A DNA stretch of 64,000 nt from Pikeienuella piscinae (GTDB lineage: Bacteria; Pseudomonadota; Alphaproteobacteria; Rhodobacterales; Rhodobacteraceae): assembly GCF_011044155.1 (NCBI RefSeq), contig NZ_CP049056.1, positions 4,034,001-4,098,000 on the forward strand, read 5' to 3'. The position numbers and the translations under genes were made by a program. Position 1 is the stretch's first letter, and each line of letters starts with the position of its first letter. The notes beneath the pieces were generated by a model that ran no database searches, had not been told where the DNA came from, and was given only the letters and a program-made list of their open reading frames with translations. Positions 8,433 to 18,424 of the stretch are shown here, piece by piece.

Positions 8433-9770
8433 ATGACCAGAGTGGCGATCATCGGCGCCGGCCCGTCCGGCCTCGCGCAGCTCAGGGCCTTCCAGTCCGC
8501 GAAAGCCGCCGGCGCTGAAATCCCGGAGATCGTCTGCTACGAAGCGCAAGCGAATTGGGGCGGGCTCTGGAACTATTCCTGGCGCACTGGCACCGATGAG
8601 GCGGGGTTTCCCAACCACGGTTCGATGTATCGCTATCTCTGGTCGAACGGCCCGAAAGAGGGGCTGGAATTCGCCGATTATTCCTTCGAGGAGCATTTCG
8701 GCAAGCAGATCGCCTCCTACCCGCCGCGGGCCGTGCTTTTCGACTATATCGAGGGACGGGTGAAAAAGGCCGGGGTGCGCGACTGGATCCGCTTCAACAA
8801 CCGCGTCCGCGACGTTCGCTATGACGAGGCGACCGGAAAATTCAGCCTGATCGTCCGCGATACGGTGAAGGACGCGGAAACGACCGAGGAATTCGACAAC
8901 GTCATCGTCGCCAGCGGCCATTTCTCCACGCCGAACGTGCCTTATTACCCGGGTTTCGAAAGCTTCAAGGGCCGCATCCTTCACGCCCATGACTTCCGCG
9001 ACGCGCTGGAGTTCGCAGGGCAGGACATTCTCATTCTCGGCACCTCCTATTCGGCCGAGGATATCGGCTCGCAATGCTGGAAATACGGCTGCCGCTCGGT
9101 CACCGTCGCGCACCGGACGGCGCCGATGGGCTACAAATGGCCGGAGAACTGGGCGGAGGTGCCGGCGCTGGTGCGCGTCGAAGGCAAGACCGCGCATTTC
9201 AAGGATGGGAGCAGCAGGGATGTCGACGCGATCATCCTGTGCACCGGCTACAAGCATCACTTCCCGTTCCTGCCGGACGATCTGAGGCTGAAGACCGCGA
9301 ACCGGCTGGCGACGGCGGATCTCTACAAGGGCGTCGTCTATGTTCCGAACCCGAAGCTTTTCTATCTCGGGATGCAGGACCAGTGGTTCACCTTCAACAT
9401 GTTCGACGCGCAGGCCTGGTGGGTGCGGGACTGCATCATGGGCATGATCGCGCTGCCCGACCGCGCGACGATGGAGGCGGATGTCGCCGCGCGCGTCGCC
9501 GCCGAGGACGCGCTGGAGGACGATTACGCCTGCATCTGGTATCAAGGGGACTACACGAAGGAGCTGATCGACGAGACGGATTATCCCTCCTTCGATGTCG
9601 AGGGCGCCTGCAAAGCATTCAAGGAATGGAAGGGCCACAAGAAGAAAGACATCATGAAGTTCCGCGACAATTCCTACAAATCGGTCATCACCGGCACGAT
9701 GGCGCCAAAGCATCATACGCCCTGGAAGGACGCGCTCGACGATGGGCTGGAGACCTATTTGAAGAATTAA
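8433..9770 (+). CDS. tmm: Trimethylamine monooxygenase (flavin-containing monooxygenase)
   Basis: A 445-aa class B flavin monooxygenase that oxidises trimethylamine to trimethylamine N-oxide using NADPH and O2. It has the FAD motif GAGPSGLA (8-15), the FMO signature region [13 protein letters not shown] (about 177-189), the second nucleotide-binding stretch [12 protein letters not shown] and the ILCTGY motif (about 268). Long segments such as [34 protein letters not shown] and [17 protein letters not shown] match what I recall of marine bacterial Tmm, including the conserved C-terminus [13 protein letters not shown]. The ATG at 8433 is preferred over the in-frame GTG at 8412 because AAAAGGAG lies between them. 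It is followed by tmoX. Confidence 0.93.
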   Translation: MTRVAIIGAGPSGLAQLRAFQSAKAAGAEIPEIVCYEAQANWGGLWNYSWRTGTDEAGFPNHGSMYRYLWSNGPKEGLEFADYSFEEHFGKQIASYPPRAVLFDYIEGRVKKAGVRDWIRFNNRVRDVRYDEATGKFSLIVRDTVKDAETTEEFDNVIVASGHFSTPNVPYYPGFESFKGRILHAHDFRDALEFAGQDILILGTSYSAEDIGSQCWKYGCRSVTVAHRTAPMGYKWPENWAEVPALVRVEGKTAHFKDGSSRDVDAIILCTGYKHHFPFLPDDLRLKTANRLATADLYKGVVYVPNPKLFYLGMQDQWFTFNMFDAQAWWVRDCIMGMIALPDRATMEADVAARVAAEDALEDDYACIWYQGDYTKELIDETDYPSFDVEGACKAFKEWKGHKKKDIMKFRDNSYKSVITGTMAPKHHTPWKDALDDGLETYLKN

Positions 9771-9865
9771 GACCAACGATCCGCGGGCGAACTGCGGGCG
9801 ACTACAATCGAATCTCGAACCGACGGGGCCGGATCGCGGCCGCGCAGAAAAACAGGGAGACTGAA

Positions 9866-10807
9866 ATGAAGTGCTTGATGAGAACCGCAACTTTTGTCGC
9901 GATGGCCGCCGCGCCCTTCGCCGCGCTGGCGGAAGCCGACTGGGACGAGCCGATTATCATCGTTCAGAATAACTGGACCAGCCAGCTCGTCACTTCGACC
10001 ATCGTCGGCAACGTGCTGGAGGAGATGGGCTACGAGGTCGAATACGCCCCGGCCGACAGCCAGCTGCAGTTCGCCGCCATCGCCGCCGGAGACATGCATT
10101 TCCAGATCGAGGCCTGGGAAGGTTCGATGAAATCCGCCTTCGAGGCGGCGGTGGAAGAGGGCATGATCGACGCCGGCACGCATGAGGCGGTGACGCGCGA
10201 GGAATGGTGGATTCCGAAATACGTGCTCGACGTTTGTCCGGAAGCCGGAGACTGGAAAGGACTAGACGCCTGCGCCGAGATCTTCGCGACCGCCGAGACC
10301 GCGCCGAAGGGCCGCTTTGTCGGCCCGCCGGCCGACTGGGGCAAGAACTACGCCGACCGGATCAAGGCGTTGAACATGAACTTCACCGCGATCAATGTCG
10401 GTCAGGCGGCGACGCTCTGGGCCGAGCTGCAGTCCGCCTATGACCGGAAAGAGCCGATCGTGCTCTTCAGCTGGACGCCGAATTTCGTCGAATCGAAATT
10501 CGACGGCGAGTTCGTCAATTTTCCGGAGCCGGAGCCGGCCTGCTTCGACGATCCGTCCTGGGGCCCGAACCCCGAAGCCACCGGAGACTGCGGCGCGCCG
10601 CACAAAGCCTGGCTGAAAAAGGCGATGTGGAGCGGGCTTGAAGAGAATGCGCCGAAGGCGGCGAAATTCCTGCGCAACGTCAACTTCACCAACGCGCAGC
10701 TCGCGGACGCCGCGTATATGGTGGATGTCGACGGGATGTCGCCGGAAGAAGCGGCGGAGAAATGGGCGGAGGAGAATCCCGACATCATCGCCGGCTGGAT
10801 GGAGTAA
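9866..10807 (+). CDS. tmoX: ABC transporter substrate-binding protein for TMAO/glycine-betaine-type compounds
   Basis: A 313-aa periplasmic binding protein of the OpuAC/ProX-like family. A signal peptide is visible (basic MKCLMR, hydrophobic core, cleavage after ALA at about 22). The mature part has several Trp and aromatic residues (NNWTSQLV, EAWEGSM, EEWWIPKY, FSWTPNF, WGPNPEA) as expected for an aromatic box that holds a quaternary or N-oxide head group. It lies just after tmm and is followed by the ATPase and permease, then tdm, so TMAO is the likely ligand. Choline or betaine cannot be excluded. AACAGGGAGA upstream serves as the ribosome site. Confidence 0.87.
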   Translation: MKCLMRTATFVAMAAAPFAALAEADWDEPIIIVQNNWTSQLVTSTIVGNVLEEMGYEVEYAPADSQLQFAAIAAGDMHFQIEAWEGSMKSAFEAAVEEGMIDAGTHEAVTREEWWIPKYVLDVCPEAGDWKGLDACAEIFATAETAPKGRFVGPPADWGKNYADRIKALNMNFTAINVGQAATLWAELQSAYDRKEPIVLFSWTPNFVESKFDGEFVNFPEPEPACFDDPSWGPNPEATGDCGAPHKAWLKKAMWSGLEENAPKAAKFLRNVNFTNAQLADAAYMVDVDGMSPEEAAEKWAEENPDIIAGWME

Positions 10808-10822
10808 CCTCTCACGAGGAAT

Positions 10823-10857
10823 GCGGGGGCCGGACGCCGGTTGCGCGCCCGGCCCGC
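10823..10857 (+). promoter_or_regulatory. GC-rich stem-loop between tmoX and tmoW
   Basis: Arms GCGGGGGCCGG (10823-10833) and CCCGGCCCGC (10848-10857) pair with one bulge across a 14-base loop, in the 76-base gap after the binding-protein gene. There is no T-run. Such stem-loops often protect or separate binding-protein mRNA so that it exceeds ATPase and permease mRNA. Confidence 0.4.
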
Positions 10858-10883
10858 CATCACGTCCATAACCAGGTGGAGAG

Positions 10884-11906
10884 ATGATGACCGGCGACGT
10901 ACAAATCAAATGCCGGAATATCTGGAAGATCTTTGGAGACGATCCGAAGGGCTTTCTCGCGCGCCACAACGGCGCGCCCGAAGACGATGCTTTCGGTGAC
11001 GAGGGGTACATCGGCGCGGTGCGCGACGTCTCCTTCGATGTGCGCCAAGGTGAGATTCTGATCATCATGGGGCTTTCGGGCTCCGGCAAGTCTACGCTGA
11101 TCCGCTGCATCACCCGGCTCAACGATCCGACCGCGGGAGAGATGGAATACGAGGGGAGGGATCTCCTGAAAGCCTCGGAGGCGGAACTGATCGATATCCG
11201 CCGTCACAAGATGGGCATGGTGTTTCAGAATTTCGGCCTGCTGCCGCATCGCGACGTGCTCTCCAACGTCGCCTTTCCGCTGGAGGTGCAAGGGGTCGCG
11301 CGCGCGAAGCGCGACGCCCGGGCGCGCGAGATGATCCAGCTGGTCGGGCTGGAGGGGCGCGAGGCCTATTTTCCGCGCCAGCTTTCCGGCGGCCAGCAGC
11401 AGCGCGTCGGCATCGCCCGCTCGCTGGCGGTGGAGCCCGACATCTGGTTCCTCGACGAGCCCTTTTCGGCGCTCGATCCGCTGATCCGGACCGAGATGCA
11501 GGATGAGTTCATCCGTCTTCAGCAGCTTCTGAAGAAGACCATCGTTTTCATCACCCATGATTTCGAGGAGGCGACCAAGCTCGCGGATCGGATCGGCATC
11601 ATGAAGGATGGGCGCATGGTGCAGCTCGCGACGCCGGAGGAGATCGTGCTGAACCCGGCTGACGAATACGTCGCCGAATTCGCCCGCAACGCGCCCCACG
11701 CGCGGATCGTCTCGGCCCGCACCATCATGGGGCCGGTTTCGGAGGGAATGGCGGCGGCGACGGTTCCGGCGGACGCCAAGATCGGCGCCATCGCGGCGCA
11801 GGTCATCGGCTCCGACGCCCCGACGCCGGTGGTGGACGAAGCGGGCGCGCCGATCGGCGCGATCACCCGCGAGACAGTCTCCGACGCTCTCTTTCGCGCG
11901 CGCTGA
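10884..11906 (+). CDS. tmoW: ABC transporter ATP-binding protein (ProV/OpuAA type)
   Basis: A 340-aa ATPase with Walker [10 protein letters not shown] (about 63-71), signature LSGGQQQR (about 171-178) and Walker B IWFLDEP (about 189-195). The Q-loop and H-loop (FITHDFEEA) are present. The C-terminal 60-70 residues look like the CBS-type regulatory extension of betaine transporters, which senses ionic strength in OpuA. It powers uptake by the double-domain permease TmoV. Its stop overlaps the TmoV start (TGATG at 11904-11908), so the two are translationally coupled. Glycine betaine import is the alternative function. Confidence 0.88.
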   Translation: MMTGDVQIKCRNIWKIFGDDPKGFLARHNGAPEDDAFGDEGYIGAVRDVSFDVRQGEILIIMGLSGSGKSTLIRCITRLNDPTAGEMEYEGRDLLKASEAELIDIRRHKMGMVFQNFGLLPHRDVLSNVAFPLEVQGVARAKRDARAREMIQLVGLEGREAYFPRQLSGGQQQRVGIARSLAVEPDIWFLDEPFSALDPLIRTEMQDEFIRLQQLLKKTIVFITHDFEEATKLADRIGIMKDGRMVQLATPEEIVLNPADEYVAEFARNAPHARIVSARTIMGPVSEGMAAATVPADAKIGAIAAQVIGSDAPTPVVDEAGAPIGAITRETVSDALFRAR

Positions 11907-13885
11907 TGGAGGAGGTGAGCCAGATCCGCCACGGGGGCGCCGGGCCGACCGGGTTCTTCCACTCGATGGCCGGGCAGATCGCGCTGGTCGCGGTGTTCGG
12001 CGTCGCGCTGTCGCTGGTCTGGCCGGGCGCGACGCGCTGGCCGACGGGCTGGGTGATTCCGGCCGAGTTCTGGGTCACGGACTACATCACTTGGCTGAAA
12101 GGCGACGCGTCGATCTTCGGTGTGCCTTTCAAGGACATCACCCGCGCGTTCGGCGAGTTTCTGGAAGCGCCGGTCAACTGGTCGGATTACCTTCTGGTGC
12201 GGGGGTCGGACACGCTCGGCCTCGACCAGGTTCCGTGGGTGGCGGTGAGCGCGGGGATGGTCATCCTGGCGCACTGGGTCGGCGGCTGGAGGCTGGCGGC
12301 GCTCGCGCTTTCGACCTGTCTGTATCTCGCGTTCTTCCATCTCTGGAAGGATTCGATGCGCACCATGACCATCGTCATCGCCGCCGTGCCGATGGCGGTG
12401 CTGATCGGGCTCGGGCTCGGCGTGTGGGTCACGCGCTCGAAGCGCGCGGCGGCGGTCTTCATGCCGATGTTCGACCTGATGCAGGCGACGCCGCATCTCG
12501 CCTATCTGCCGCCCGTCGCGGCGCTCTTCTCCTTCGGTTCGGTTTCGGCGCTGATCGCGACCGTTGTCTTCGCGATGCCGCCGATGGCGCGCTGCACGAT
12601 CCTCGGGCTGCAATCGGTCTCGCCCGAGATCGTCGAGAGCGGGCGGATGTCGGGCTGCACCGGCAGGCAACTGCTCTGGAAGGTCGCGCTGCCTTCGGCG
12701 AAGCGGACGCTGATGCTCGGCGTCAACCAGGTGGTGATGCAGACCTTCGCCATGGTCGTCATCTGCTCCATCGTCGGCGCGAGCGGGCTGGGGCAGAAGC
12801 TGCTCTATTCGCTGCAACAGCTGAAGGTCGGCGCGGCGATCGAGCAGGGCCTCGCGATTACGCTGATCGCCATTGTCCTCGACCGGATCACCCAAGCCTA
12901 CGCCGACCGGCCGGTGGACTACGAACTGCGTGAGAAAAGCTGGCTGGCGCGCCATCGGCACGCGGTCATCTTCCTCGTCATCCTCGTGGTGTCCTATGTC
13001 GTCGCCGAATTCTATCGCCCGGTGGAGCTTCTGCCGCGAAAGATGACGATCAGCTTCGGCGGCGAGATGGACAGCGCGATCCGCGCGTTCAACGTCGCCG
13101 CCTTTCCCTATCTGAATCCGGTGCGCGACTGGGTGACGGTCTGGATCCTGCTGCCGATCAGGGATTTCTGCCTCTGGCTGCCGTGGCCGACCTTCGTCGG
13201 CGCCATCGCCGTCGCCGCCTGGCGGCTGGGCGGGTGGTCGGTCCTGATCCTCTGCGTCACGCTGGTGATGAGTTTCATCGTCACCGGGTTCTGGGTCGAG
13301 GCGATGAAGACGACCTATCTGGTCTTCGTCTCGACGCTGCTTTGCCTCGCGATCGGAATCCCGATCGGCATCTGGTGCGCGCGCTCGGACCCGGTGGCGA
13401 AGATCGCCCTTTCGATCTGCGACACGCTGCAGACCTTCCCATCATTCATCTACCTTATTCCGGCGATCATGCTTTTCCGCGTCGGCGATTTCGCCAATGT
13501 CGTCGCGATCATTCCCTACGCCACCGTTCCAGCGATCCGCTACACCTATCTCGGGCTGAAGCGTATCCCGCCGGTGACGGTGGAGGCGTCGATCGCCAAT
13601 GGCGCGACGCGCAGGCAACTGCTCTGGAAGGTGCAGATGCCGATCGCGCTGCCGGAGATCATGCTCGGCGTCAACCAGACGATCATGATGGCGCTGGCGA
13701 TGACCGCGATCACGGCGCTGATCGGCTCCACCGATCTGGGACAGGAGGTCGTGCGCGCCATTTCAACGCAGAACTTCGGCCGCGGCATTCTCTGCGGCTT
13801 CTTCATCGCGGCGCTCGGCATCGTCGGCGACAGGCTGATCGGGGCCTGGGCGGCGAAGCGCCGGGCCGAACTTGGGATGGGCTGA
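11906..13885 (+). CDS. tmoV: ABC transporter permease with two tandem permease domains (TmoV-like)
   Basis: A 659-aa membrane protein that carries two BPD-transporter permease domains in one chain. Each has an EAA loop: ESGRMSGCTGRQLLWKVALP (about 248-267) and EASIANGATRRQLLWKVQMP (about 562-581). The two loops are clearly homologous, showing an internal duplication, so one polypeptide can supply both transmembrane halves. This explains the lack of a second permease gene. The start shares bases with the tmoW stop. The next gene, tdm, begins one base after its stop, so the importer and the TMAO-degrading enzyme are expressed together. Confidence 0.88.
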   Translation: MEEVSQIRHGGAGPTGFFHSMAGQIALVAVFGVALSLVWPGATRWPTGWVIPAEFWVTDYITWLKGDASIFGVPFKDITRAFGEFLEAPVNWSDYLLVRGSDTLGLDQVPWVAVSAGMVILAHWVGGWRLAALALSTCLYLAFFHLWKDSMRTMTIVIAAVPMAVLIGLGLGVWVTRSKRAAAVFMPMFDLMQATPHLAYLPPVAALFSFGSVSALIATVVFAMPPMARCTILGLQSVSPEIVESGRMSGCTGRQLLWKVALPSAKRTLMLGVNQVVMQTFAMVVICSIVGASGLGQKLLYSLQQLKVGAAIEQGLAITLIAIVLDRITQAYADRPVDYELREKSWLARHRHAVIFLVILVVSYVVAEFYRPVELLPRKMTISFGGEMDSAIRAFNVAAFPYLNPVRDWVTVWILLPIRDFCLWLPWPTFVGAIAVAAWRLGGWSVLILCVTLVMSFIVTGFWVEAMKTTYLVFVSTLLCLAIGIPIGIWCARSDPVAKIALSICDTLQTFPSFIYLIPAIMLFRVGDFANVVAIIPYATVPAIRYTYLGLKRIPPVTVEASIANGATRRQLLWKVQMPIALPEIMLGVNQTIMMALAMTAITALIGSTDLGQEVVRAISTQNFGRGILCGFFIAALGIVGDRLIGAWAAKRRAELGMG

Positions 13886-13886
13886 A

Positions 13887-16259
13887 ATGGGTGTGAAGCC
13901 GGTTTTCGAGACGCCATACGAGCGGCGCGGCGTGATCGCGCCGGGGCTGCCGATTTTGCCGCACGGGGTGGAGCGCCATCCGGTGCCGGGCGGCGGCAGC
14001 CGGGCGGTGCGGATCGAGCGCGGCGACGAGATCAGCGTCGTCGACCGCGAGGGGCTGCAGCCGTGCGAACTGGTCTTCTTCGCGCCGGACGGCCGGTCCG
14101 ACGCGGGAATGATCGGCGCGAAAGGAGGGGCAGAGGCGAAGGGGCTTCAACGCGCCCTCGCCACGGGAGACGCTTCTGGGCGCCGGGTTCTGGCGGCGCT
14201 GGCGAAGAGTGGCTTCGATATCGGCCGGGCGGATGCGGTCAGGGTTTTCGACGGCGCCTCGCGCCCCGGCGACATCGCGACTTTTCATGCGGCTTCGGAT
14301 GGGCTTCTGATCGTCTGCGCGCCCGGCGGGCCGATGGCGCCGGAGGCGCAGGACGCGCCGACCGAGATCGCGCTCTATATCCGACGCGCCAATCCCGGCG
14401 AGGGGAAGGGCGCCGCCGCGCCGCCACCGCCGCTGGCGGACCCGCTGATGGACGCCAACATCCAGCCCGGAAACACGCACGCCTATGAGGTGCGGGCCGG
14501 CCAGTTCATCCAGATACTCGATGTTCAGGGGCGGGAATGCTCGGATTTTCAGGCCTTCTCCCACCGCGCGCTGGAGAAGGGGCTGGAGCGGGAGATCGAC
14601 CCGACGACAACGCGCTCGCTGATGGGCAGCCTCTATCCCGCGCCCGGCCTCTTCGCGAAATACTGGACGCTGGACCATGAGCCGTTGGTGGAGATCGTGC
14701 AGGACACCTGCGGCCGGCATGACGCCTTCAACCTCGCCTGCACGGCGCGCTATTACGAGGATCTCGGCTATCCCGGCCATGTGAACTGCTCGGACAACAT
14801 CAACGCCGATCTCGCGCGCTATGATGTCCGCCCGCGCGGCGGCTGGCCGGCGATCAACTTCTTCTTCAACACGATGCTGGACGATACGAACGCGATCACC
14901 ATGGACGACCCGTGGTCGCGCCCCGGCGATTTCGTGCTGGTCAGGGCGCTGACCGATCTGGTCTGCATCTCCTCGGCCTGCCCCTGCGATGTCGACCCGG
15001 CGAACGGTTGGAACCCGACCGACATTCAGGTTCGGATCTACGGCGCGAACGAGGATTTCCGGCGTTCGATTGGCTTTCGAAAGACCGCGGAGGCGGATGT
15101 GGAAGAGACGAAAAAGACCGGGTTTCACGATTGTTTCGCCCGGCACACCCGCGATTTCACCGCCTATAACGGCTACTGGCTGCCGGCGAAGATGCACGGG
15201 CATGGCGCGATCGCGGAATACTGGGCCTGCCGCGAGAAGGCGGTGGTGATGGATCTCAGCCCGCTCCGGAAATACGAGGTCACTGGCCCGGACTCGGAGA
15301 CATTGATGCAGCTTTGCGTCACGCGCAACATGAAGAAGCTCTCGGTCGGTCAGGTGGTCTACACCGCGATGTGCTACGAGCATGGCGGGATGATCGACGA
15401 CGGCACGGTCTACCGGCTCGGCGAGATGAATTTCCGCTGGATCGGTGGCGACGACGCCTCTGGGCTCTGGCTGCGCGAGCAGGCGGAGAAGCGCGGGCTG
15501 AACGCCTGGGTCCGCGCCTCGACCGACCAGTTGCACAACATCGCGGTGCAGGGCCGGCTGTCGCGGGAGATCCTGTCGGAGGTCATCTGGACGCCGCCGG
15601 CGCAACCGACGCTGGAGGAATTGGGCTGGTTCCGCTTCGCCGTGGGCCGGATCGGCGATATCCACGGGCCGGCGGTGGTGGTTTCGCGCACTGGCTATTC
15701 GGGCGAACTCGGCTACGAGGTGTTCTGCCATCCGAAGGACGCGGTCGCGGTGTTCGACGCGGTCTGGGCGGCGGGGGCGCCGAAGGGCATGATCCCGCTC
15801 GGCCTCCAGGCGCTCGACATGCTCCGGATCGAAGCCGGGCTGATCTTCGCGAAGAGCGAGTTTTCCGACCAGACCAACCCCTATGAGGCGGGTATCGGCT
15901 TCACCGTGCCGCTGAAGTCGAAGGAGGACGATTTCATCGGTCGCGCCGCCATCGAGGAACGGAAGGCCCATCCGCAGAGGAAAATCGTCGGACTCGATGT
16001 CGAGGGCGGCGTGGTGCCGTCGAGCGGAGATTGCCTGCGCGTCGGCAAGGCGCAGGTCGGCGAGATCACCTCGGCGATGAAATCCCCCGTTCTCGGCAAG
16101 GTGATCGCGCTGGCGCGCGTCGACGTCACCCATGCCGAGATCGGCGCGCCGATCGAGATCGGCCAGCTCGACGGCCAGCAGAAACGGCTCCGCGCCGTGG
16201 TGGCCCCCTATCCGCATTTTGACCCGCAAAAGGCGCGGGTGAAAGGCGATTACGGCTGA
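13887..16259 (+). CDS. tdm: Trimethylamine N-oxide demethylase (TMAO aldolase)
   Basis: A 790-aa fusion. The N-terminal about 400 residues include a DUF1989-type metal-binding domain with Cys-rich segments (GRECSDFQAF, QDTCGRHDAFN, SSACPCDVDPANGWNP; the CPC pair is at about 366). From about 425 onward it is a GcvT-like tetrahydrofolate-binding domain (YNGYWLPAKMHGHG through VGLDVEGG). This is the Tdm architecture: TMAO is split to dimethylamine and formaldehyde, and the C-terminal domain channels the formaldehyde to THF. The ATG at 13887 is one base after tmoV; an in-frame TTG at 13872 also exists. The last 10 bases overlap the end of the convergent LysR gene. Confidence 0.92.
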   Translation: MGVKPVFETPYERRGVIAPGLPILPHGVERHPVPGGGSRAVRIERGDEISVVDREGLQPCELVFFAPDGRSDAGMIGAKGGAEAKGLQRALATGDASGRRVLAALAKSGFDIGRADAVRVFDGASRPGDIATFHAASDGLLIVCAPGGPMAPEAQDAPTEIALYIRRANPGEGKGAAAPPPPLADPLMDANIQPGNTHAYEVRAGQFIQILDVQGRECSDFQAFSHRALEKGLEREIDPTTTRSLMGSLYPAPGLFAKYWTLDHEPLVEIVQDTCGRHDAFNLACTARYYEDLGYPGHVNCSDNINADLARYDVRPRGGWPAINFFFNTMLDDTNAITMDDPWSRPGDFVLVRALTDLVCISSACPCDVDPANGWNPTDIQVRIYGANEDFRRSIGFRKTAEADVEETKKTGFHDCFARHTRDFTAYNGYWLPAKMHGHGAIAEYWACREKAVVMDLSPLRKYEVTGPDSETLMQLCVTRNMKKLSVGQVVYTAMCYEHGGMIDDGTVYRLGEMNFRWIGGDDASGLWLREQAEKRGLNAWVRASTDQLHNIAVQGRLSREILSEVIWTPPAQPTLEELGWFRFAVGRIGDIHGPAVVVSRTGYSGELGYEVFCHPKDAVAVFDAVWAAGAPKGMIPLGLQALDMLRIEAGLIFAKSEFSDQTNPYEAGIGFTVPLKSKEDDFIGRAAIEERKAHPQRKIVGLDVEGGVVPSSGDCLRVGKAQVGEITSAMKSPVLGKVIALARVDVTHAEIGAPIEIGQLDGQQKRLRAVVAPYPHFDPQKARVKGDYG

Positions 16260-17167
16260 GGCGCGGCCGAAAGCTCCGCCGCGGCCCAGTCGCGAAAGGC
16301 CGAGGCGGCGTCGGGCAGGGCGCGCGCCTCCGACCAGACGAAATGATAGCCCGCGTCGGTTTCCACGGACTCCGCGACCGGCCGGACGAGCGCGCCGGAG
16401 GCGATGGCGTCGTCGACCAGCCGGTCCCAGCCGAGCGCCACGCCCTGGCCGTTCTTCGCCGCCTCGATCAGCAGGGGATATGAATTGATGCGGAATGTCC
16501 CTGTCTGCGCCGGCAGGTCGACCCCGGTGTTTGAAAGCCAGTTTCGCCAGTTCATCCAGTCCCAGCGGGCGTCTTCGAATTCGAGCAACGCGTGGGAAGG
16601 CAGTTCGGCGGCGGCGCCGATCGGCCCCCGTCTGGCCAGATAGTCCTGGCTGCAAACCGGAAAGATCGACTCCCCGAAAAAGAGCGTGGAGGCGAAGCCG
16701 GGCCATGCGCCGGCTCCATGGATGATCGCGATGTCGACGCCGGCCGCGAGGCTGTCGCGCTCCTCGTCCGACGCCACAAGGCGGACCGCGATGTCGCCGT
16801 GGCGCGCGTGAAAACGCGGCAGGCGGGGGAGGAGCCAGAGCGCCGCGATGGACTGGTCGGCGGCGACGGTCAGGCTGGCGCGCGCCGGCCGGGCGCGCAG
16901 TTCCGCCGCCGCGACGGCGATCTGGCGGAGGGCGGCCGCGATGGTGTGCTGAAAGCGCCGCCCCTCCGGCGAAAGCCGCACTTTCCGGTGAGTCCTGAGA
17001 AAGAGCGCCGTCCCCAGCGCCCGCTCCAGATTGCGGATCTGCTGGCTGACCGCCGCCTGGCTGAGGTTGAGCTCCTCCGCCGCGCGGGTGAAATTCTCGT
17101 GCCGCGCCGCCGCCTCGAACGCGATCAGCGGGCCCATCGGCGGCAGGGTGCTGCGCAGATTTTGCAT
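16250..17167 (-). CDS. LysR-family transcriptional regulator (GcvA-like)
   Basis: About 305 aa. The N-terminal winged helix-turn-helix (IAFEAAARHENFTRAAEELN, then LSQAAVSQQIRNLERALG) is typical of the GcvA branch, and the C-terminal LysR substrate domain ends with the usual aromatic-rich segment. The ATG at 17167 is chosen; an in-frame GTG lies six bases upstream. It is convergent with tdm (10-base overlap) and divergent from the Rieske oxygenase gene. The roughly 115-base gap contains a LysR-type dyad, so it most likely controls that oxygenase and itself. It could also affect the methylamine genes. Confidence 0.88.
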   Translation of the reverse strand: MQNLRSTLPPMGPLIAFEAAARHENFTRAAEELNLSQAAVSQQIRNLERALGTALFLRTHRKVRLSPEGRRFQHTIAAALRQIAVAAAELRARPARASLTVAADQSIAALWLLPRLPRFHARHGDIAVRLVASDEERDSLAAGVDIAIIHGAGAWPGFASTLFFGESIFPVCSQDYLARRGPIGAAAELPSHALLEFEDARWDWMNWRNWLSNTGVDLPAQTGTFRINSYPLLIEAAKNGQGVALGWDRLVDDAIASGALVRPVAESVETDAGYHFVWSEARALPDAASAFRDWAAAELSAAPQP

Positions 17168-17184
17168 AATCACAGCTTATCCAA

Positions 17185-17201
17185 TTTCCCTGAGAAGGAA
17201 A
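17185..17201. promoter_or_regulatory. Candidate LysR-type operator, TTTCC-N7-GGAAA
   Basis: A perfect 5-bp dyad, TTTCC CTGAGAA GGAAA, contains the T-N11-A core of LysR-regulator boxes. It lies between the divergent LysR gene and the Rieske oxygenase gene, 18 bases upstream of the regulator's ATG. The position fits autoregulation and control of the divergent gene. Confidence 0.55.
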
Positions 17202-17281
17202 GGTTTGAGAGGAAAGGCGTGTCATTTAGCATCGGCCGATATTGAACAACTCTCCGCCAGAATCGATAAGGACCGCAGCCG

Positions 17282-18424
17282 ATGAACGCCCCGACCCTGA
17301 CTCTCCAGAATGACGACCGGCCGTTTCGCACCGACCCGCAACGCTCCTTCACCCTTCCGGCGCGCTTCTATCACGACCCGATGATTTACGAGGCGGAGAA
17401 ACCGGCGATCTTCTATCGAAGCTGGCACTATGCCGGCCATGTCAGCCAGGTGGCGGAACCGGGCCAGTACCTGACGACGAAGATTCACGAGCAGAATGTC
17501 TTTGTCGCGCGCGGGCGTGATGGCGTGTTGCGCGCCTTCTACAATGTCTGCGCCCATCGTGGGCACGAGCTGCTCGAAGGGACGGGGAAAAGGAACGTCA
17601 TCACCTGCCCCTATCACGCCTGGGCGTTCGATTTCGACGGACGGCTGGTGAGCGCCCGCAATTCCGAGAATGTCGCCGGGTTCGACAAATGCGATTTCTC
17701 ACTGAAGCCGGTGCGGGTGGAGCTCTTTTGCGGCCTGGTGATGATCAATCTCGATCCGGACGCGAAACCGTTCAGCGAGGAATTTGACGGACTTGAGGCC
17801 GAAATCCGCGCCTACCTGCCTTCGGTCGATACGCTGGCCTATGCGCAGCGTGACACCTACGATGTCGCCGCCAACTGGAAGGTGCTCGTCGACAATTTCC
17901 TCGAATGCTATCATTGCCAGAACGCGCACCGGGATTTCGTCGATCTGGTGGACATGGGCAGTTACCGGACCATAACCCACAAGCGCTACTCCGCCCAGTG
18001 CGCCGCCGCGCCCCGCACCACGACCAGCAATGCCTTCTCCTTCACTCCGGGCGAGGTGGATTTCGGCTATGCCGGGTTCTTCGTCTGGCCGAATATCACC
18101 ATCTGGATCTATCCGGGGGAGCCGAATCTATCGGTCCTGCAGATGAACCCCGCGGGGCCGGAGCGCTGCGTCGAGCATCAGGACTGGTTCACGCCGGGCG
18201 GAGCGGTCACGGCGCAACTGAAAGACGCGATCGCCTATCAGAAGGACGTGCTGCAGCCGGAGGATATAGGTCTTTGCGAAAGCGTGCAGCGCGGGCTGAA
18301 ATCGCGCGGTTACAATCAGGGCCGGTTCATCGTCGATCAGGGCCTGACGGAACTCTCCGAACACGCGGTTCACCATTTCCAGACCATGGTGGCCGAGGCG
18401 CTGGGCGCGGAGTTCGACGAATGA
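17282..18424 (+). CDS. Rieske non-heme iron oxygenase alpha subunit, glycine betaine/carnitine monooxygenase type
   Basis: A 380-aa ring-hydroxylating-oxygenase-type alpha subunit. The Rieske 2Fe-2S motif is C-A-H followed later by C-P-Y-H (about 90-112), and the mononuclear iron site is NFLECYHCQNAH (about 204-215). The residue bridging the two centres is Glu (FLEC) rather than the usual Asp. That is characteristic of the branch acting on quaternary amines, such as glycine betaine demethylase GbcA and carnitine oxygenase CntA. No reductase gene adjoins it, so the electron donor must be encoded elsewhere. It fits the methylated-amine theme of the region. Glycine betaine is the likeliest substrate, with stachydrine or carnitine as alternatives. 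Confidence 0.82.
   Translation: MNAPTLTLQNDDRPFRTDPQRSFTLPARFYHDPMIYEAEKPAIFYRSWHYAGHVSQVAEPGQYLTTKIHEQNVFVARGRDGVLRAFYNVCAHRGHELLEGTGKRNVITCPYHAWAFDFDGRLVSARNSENVAGFDKCDFSLKPVRVELFCGLVMINLDPDAKPFSEEFDGLEAEIRAYLPSVDTLAYAQRDTYDVAANWKVLVDNFLECYHCQNAHRDFVDLVDMGSYRTITHKRYSAQCAAAPRTTTSNAFSFTPGEVDFGYAGFFVWPNITIWIYPGEPNLSVLQMNPAGPERCVEHQDWFTPGGAVTAQLKDAIAYQKDVLQPEDIGLCESVQRGLKSRGYNQGRFIVDQGLTELSEHAVHHFQTMVAEALGAEFDE

Noticed and set aside
13803-17225. An 1140-codon open frame on the minus strand
   Set aside because: It runs antisense to tdm and out of frame with the LysR gene. High GC makes stops rare, and the translation shows no domain.
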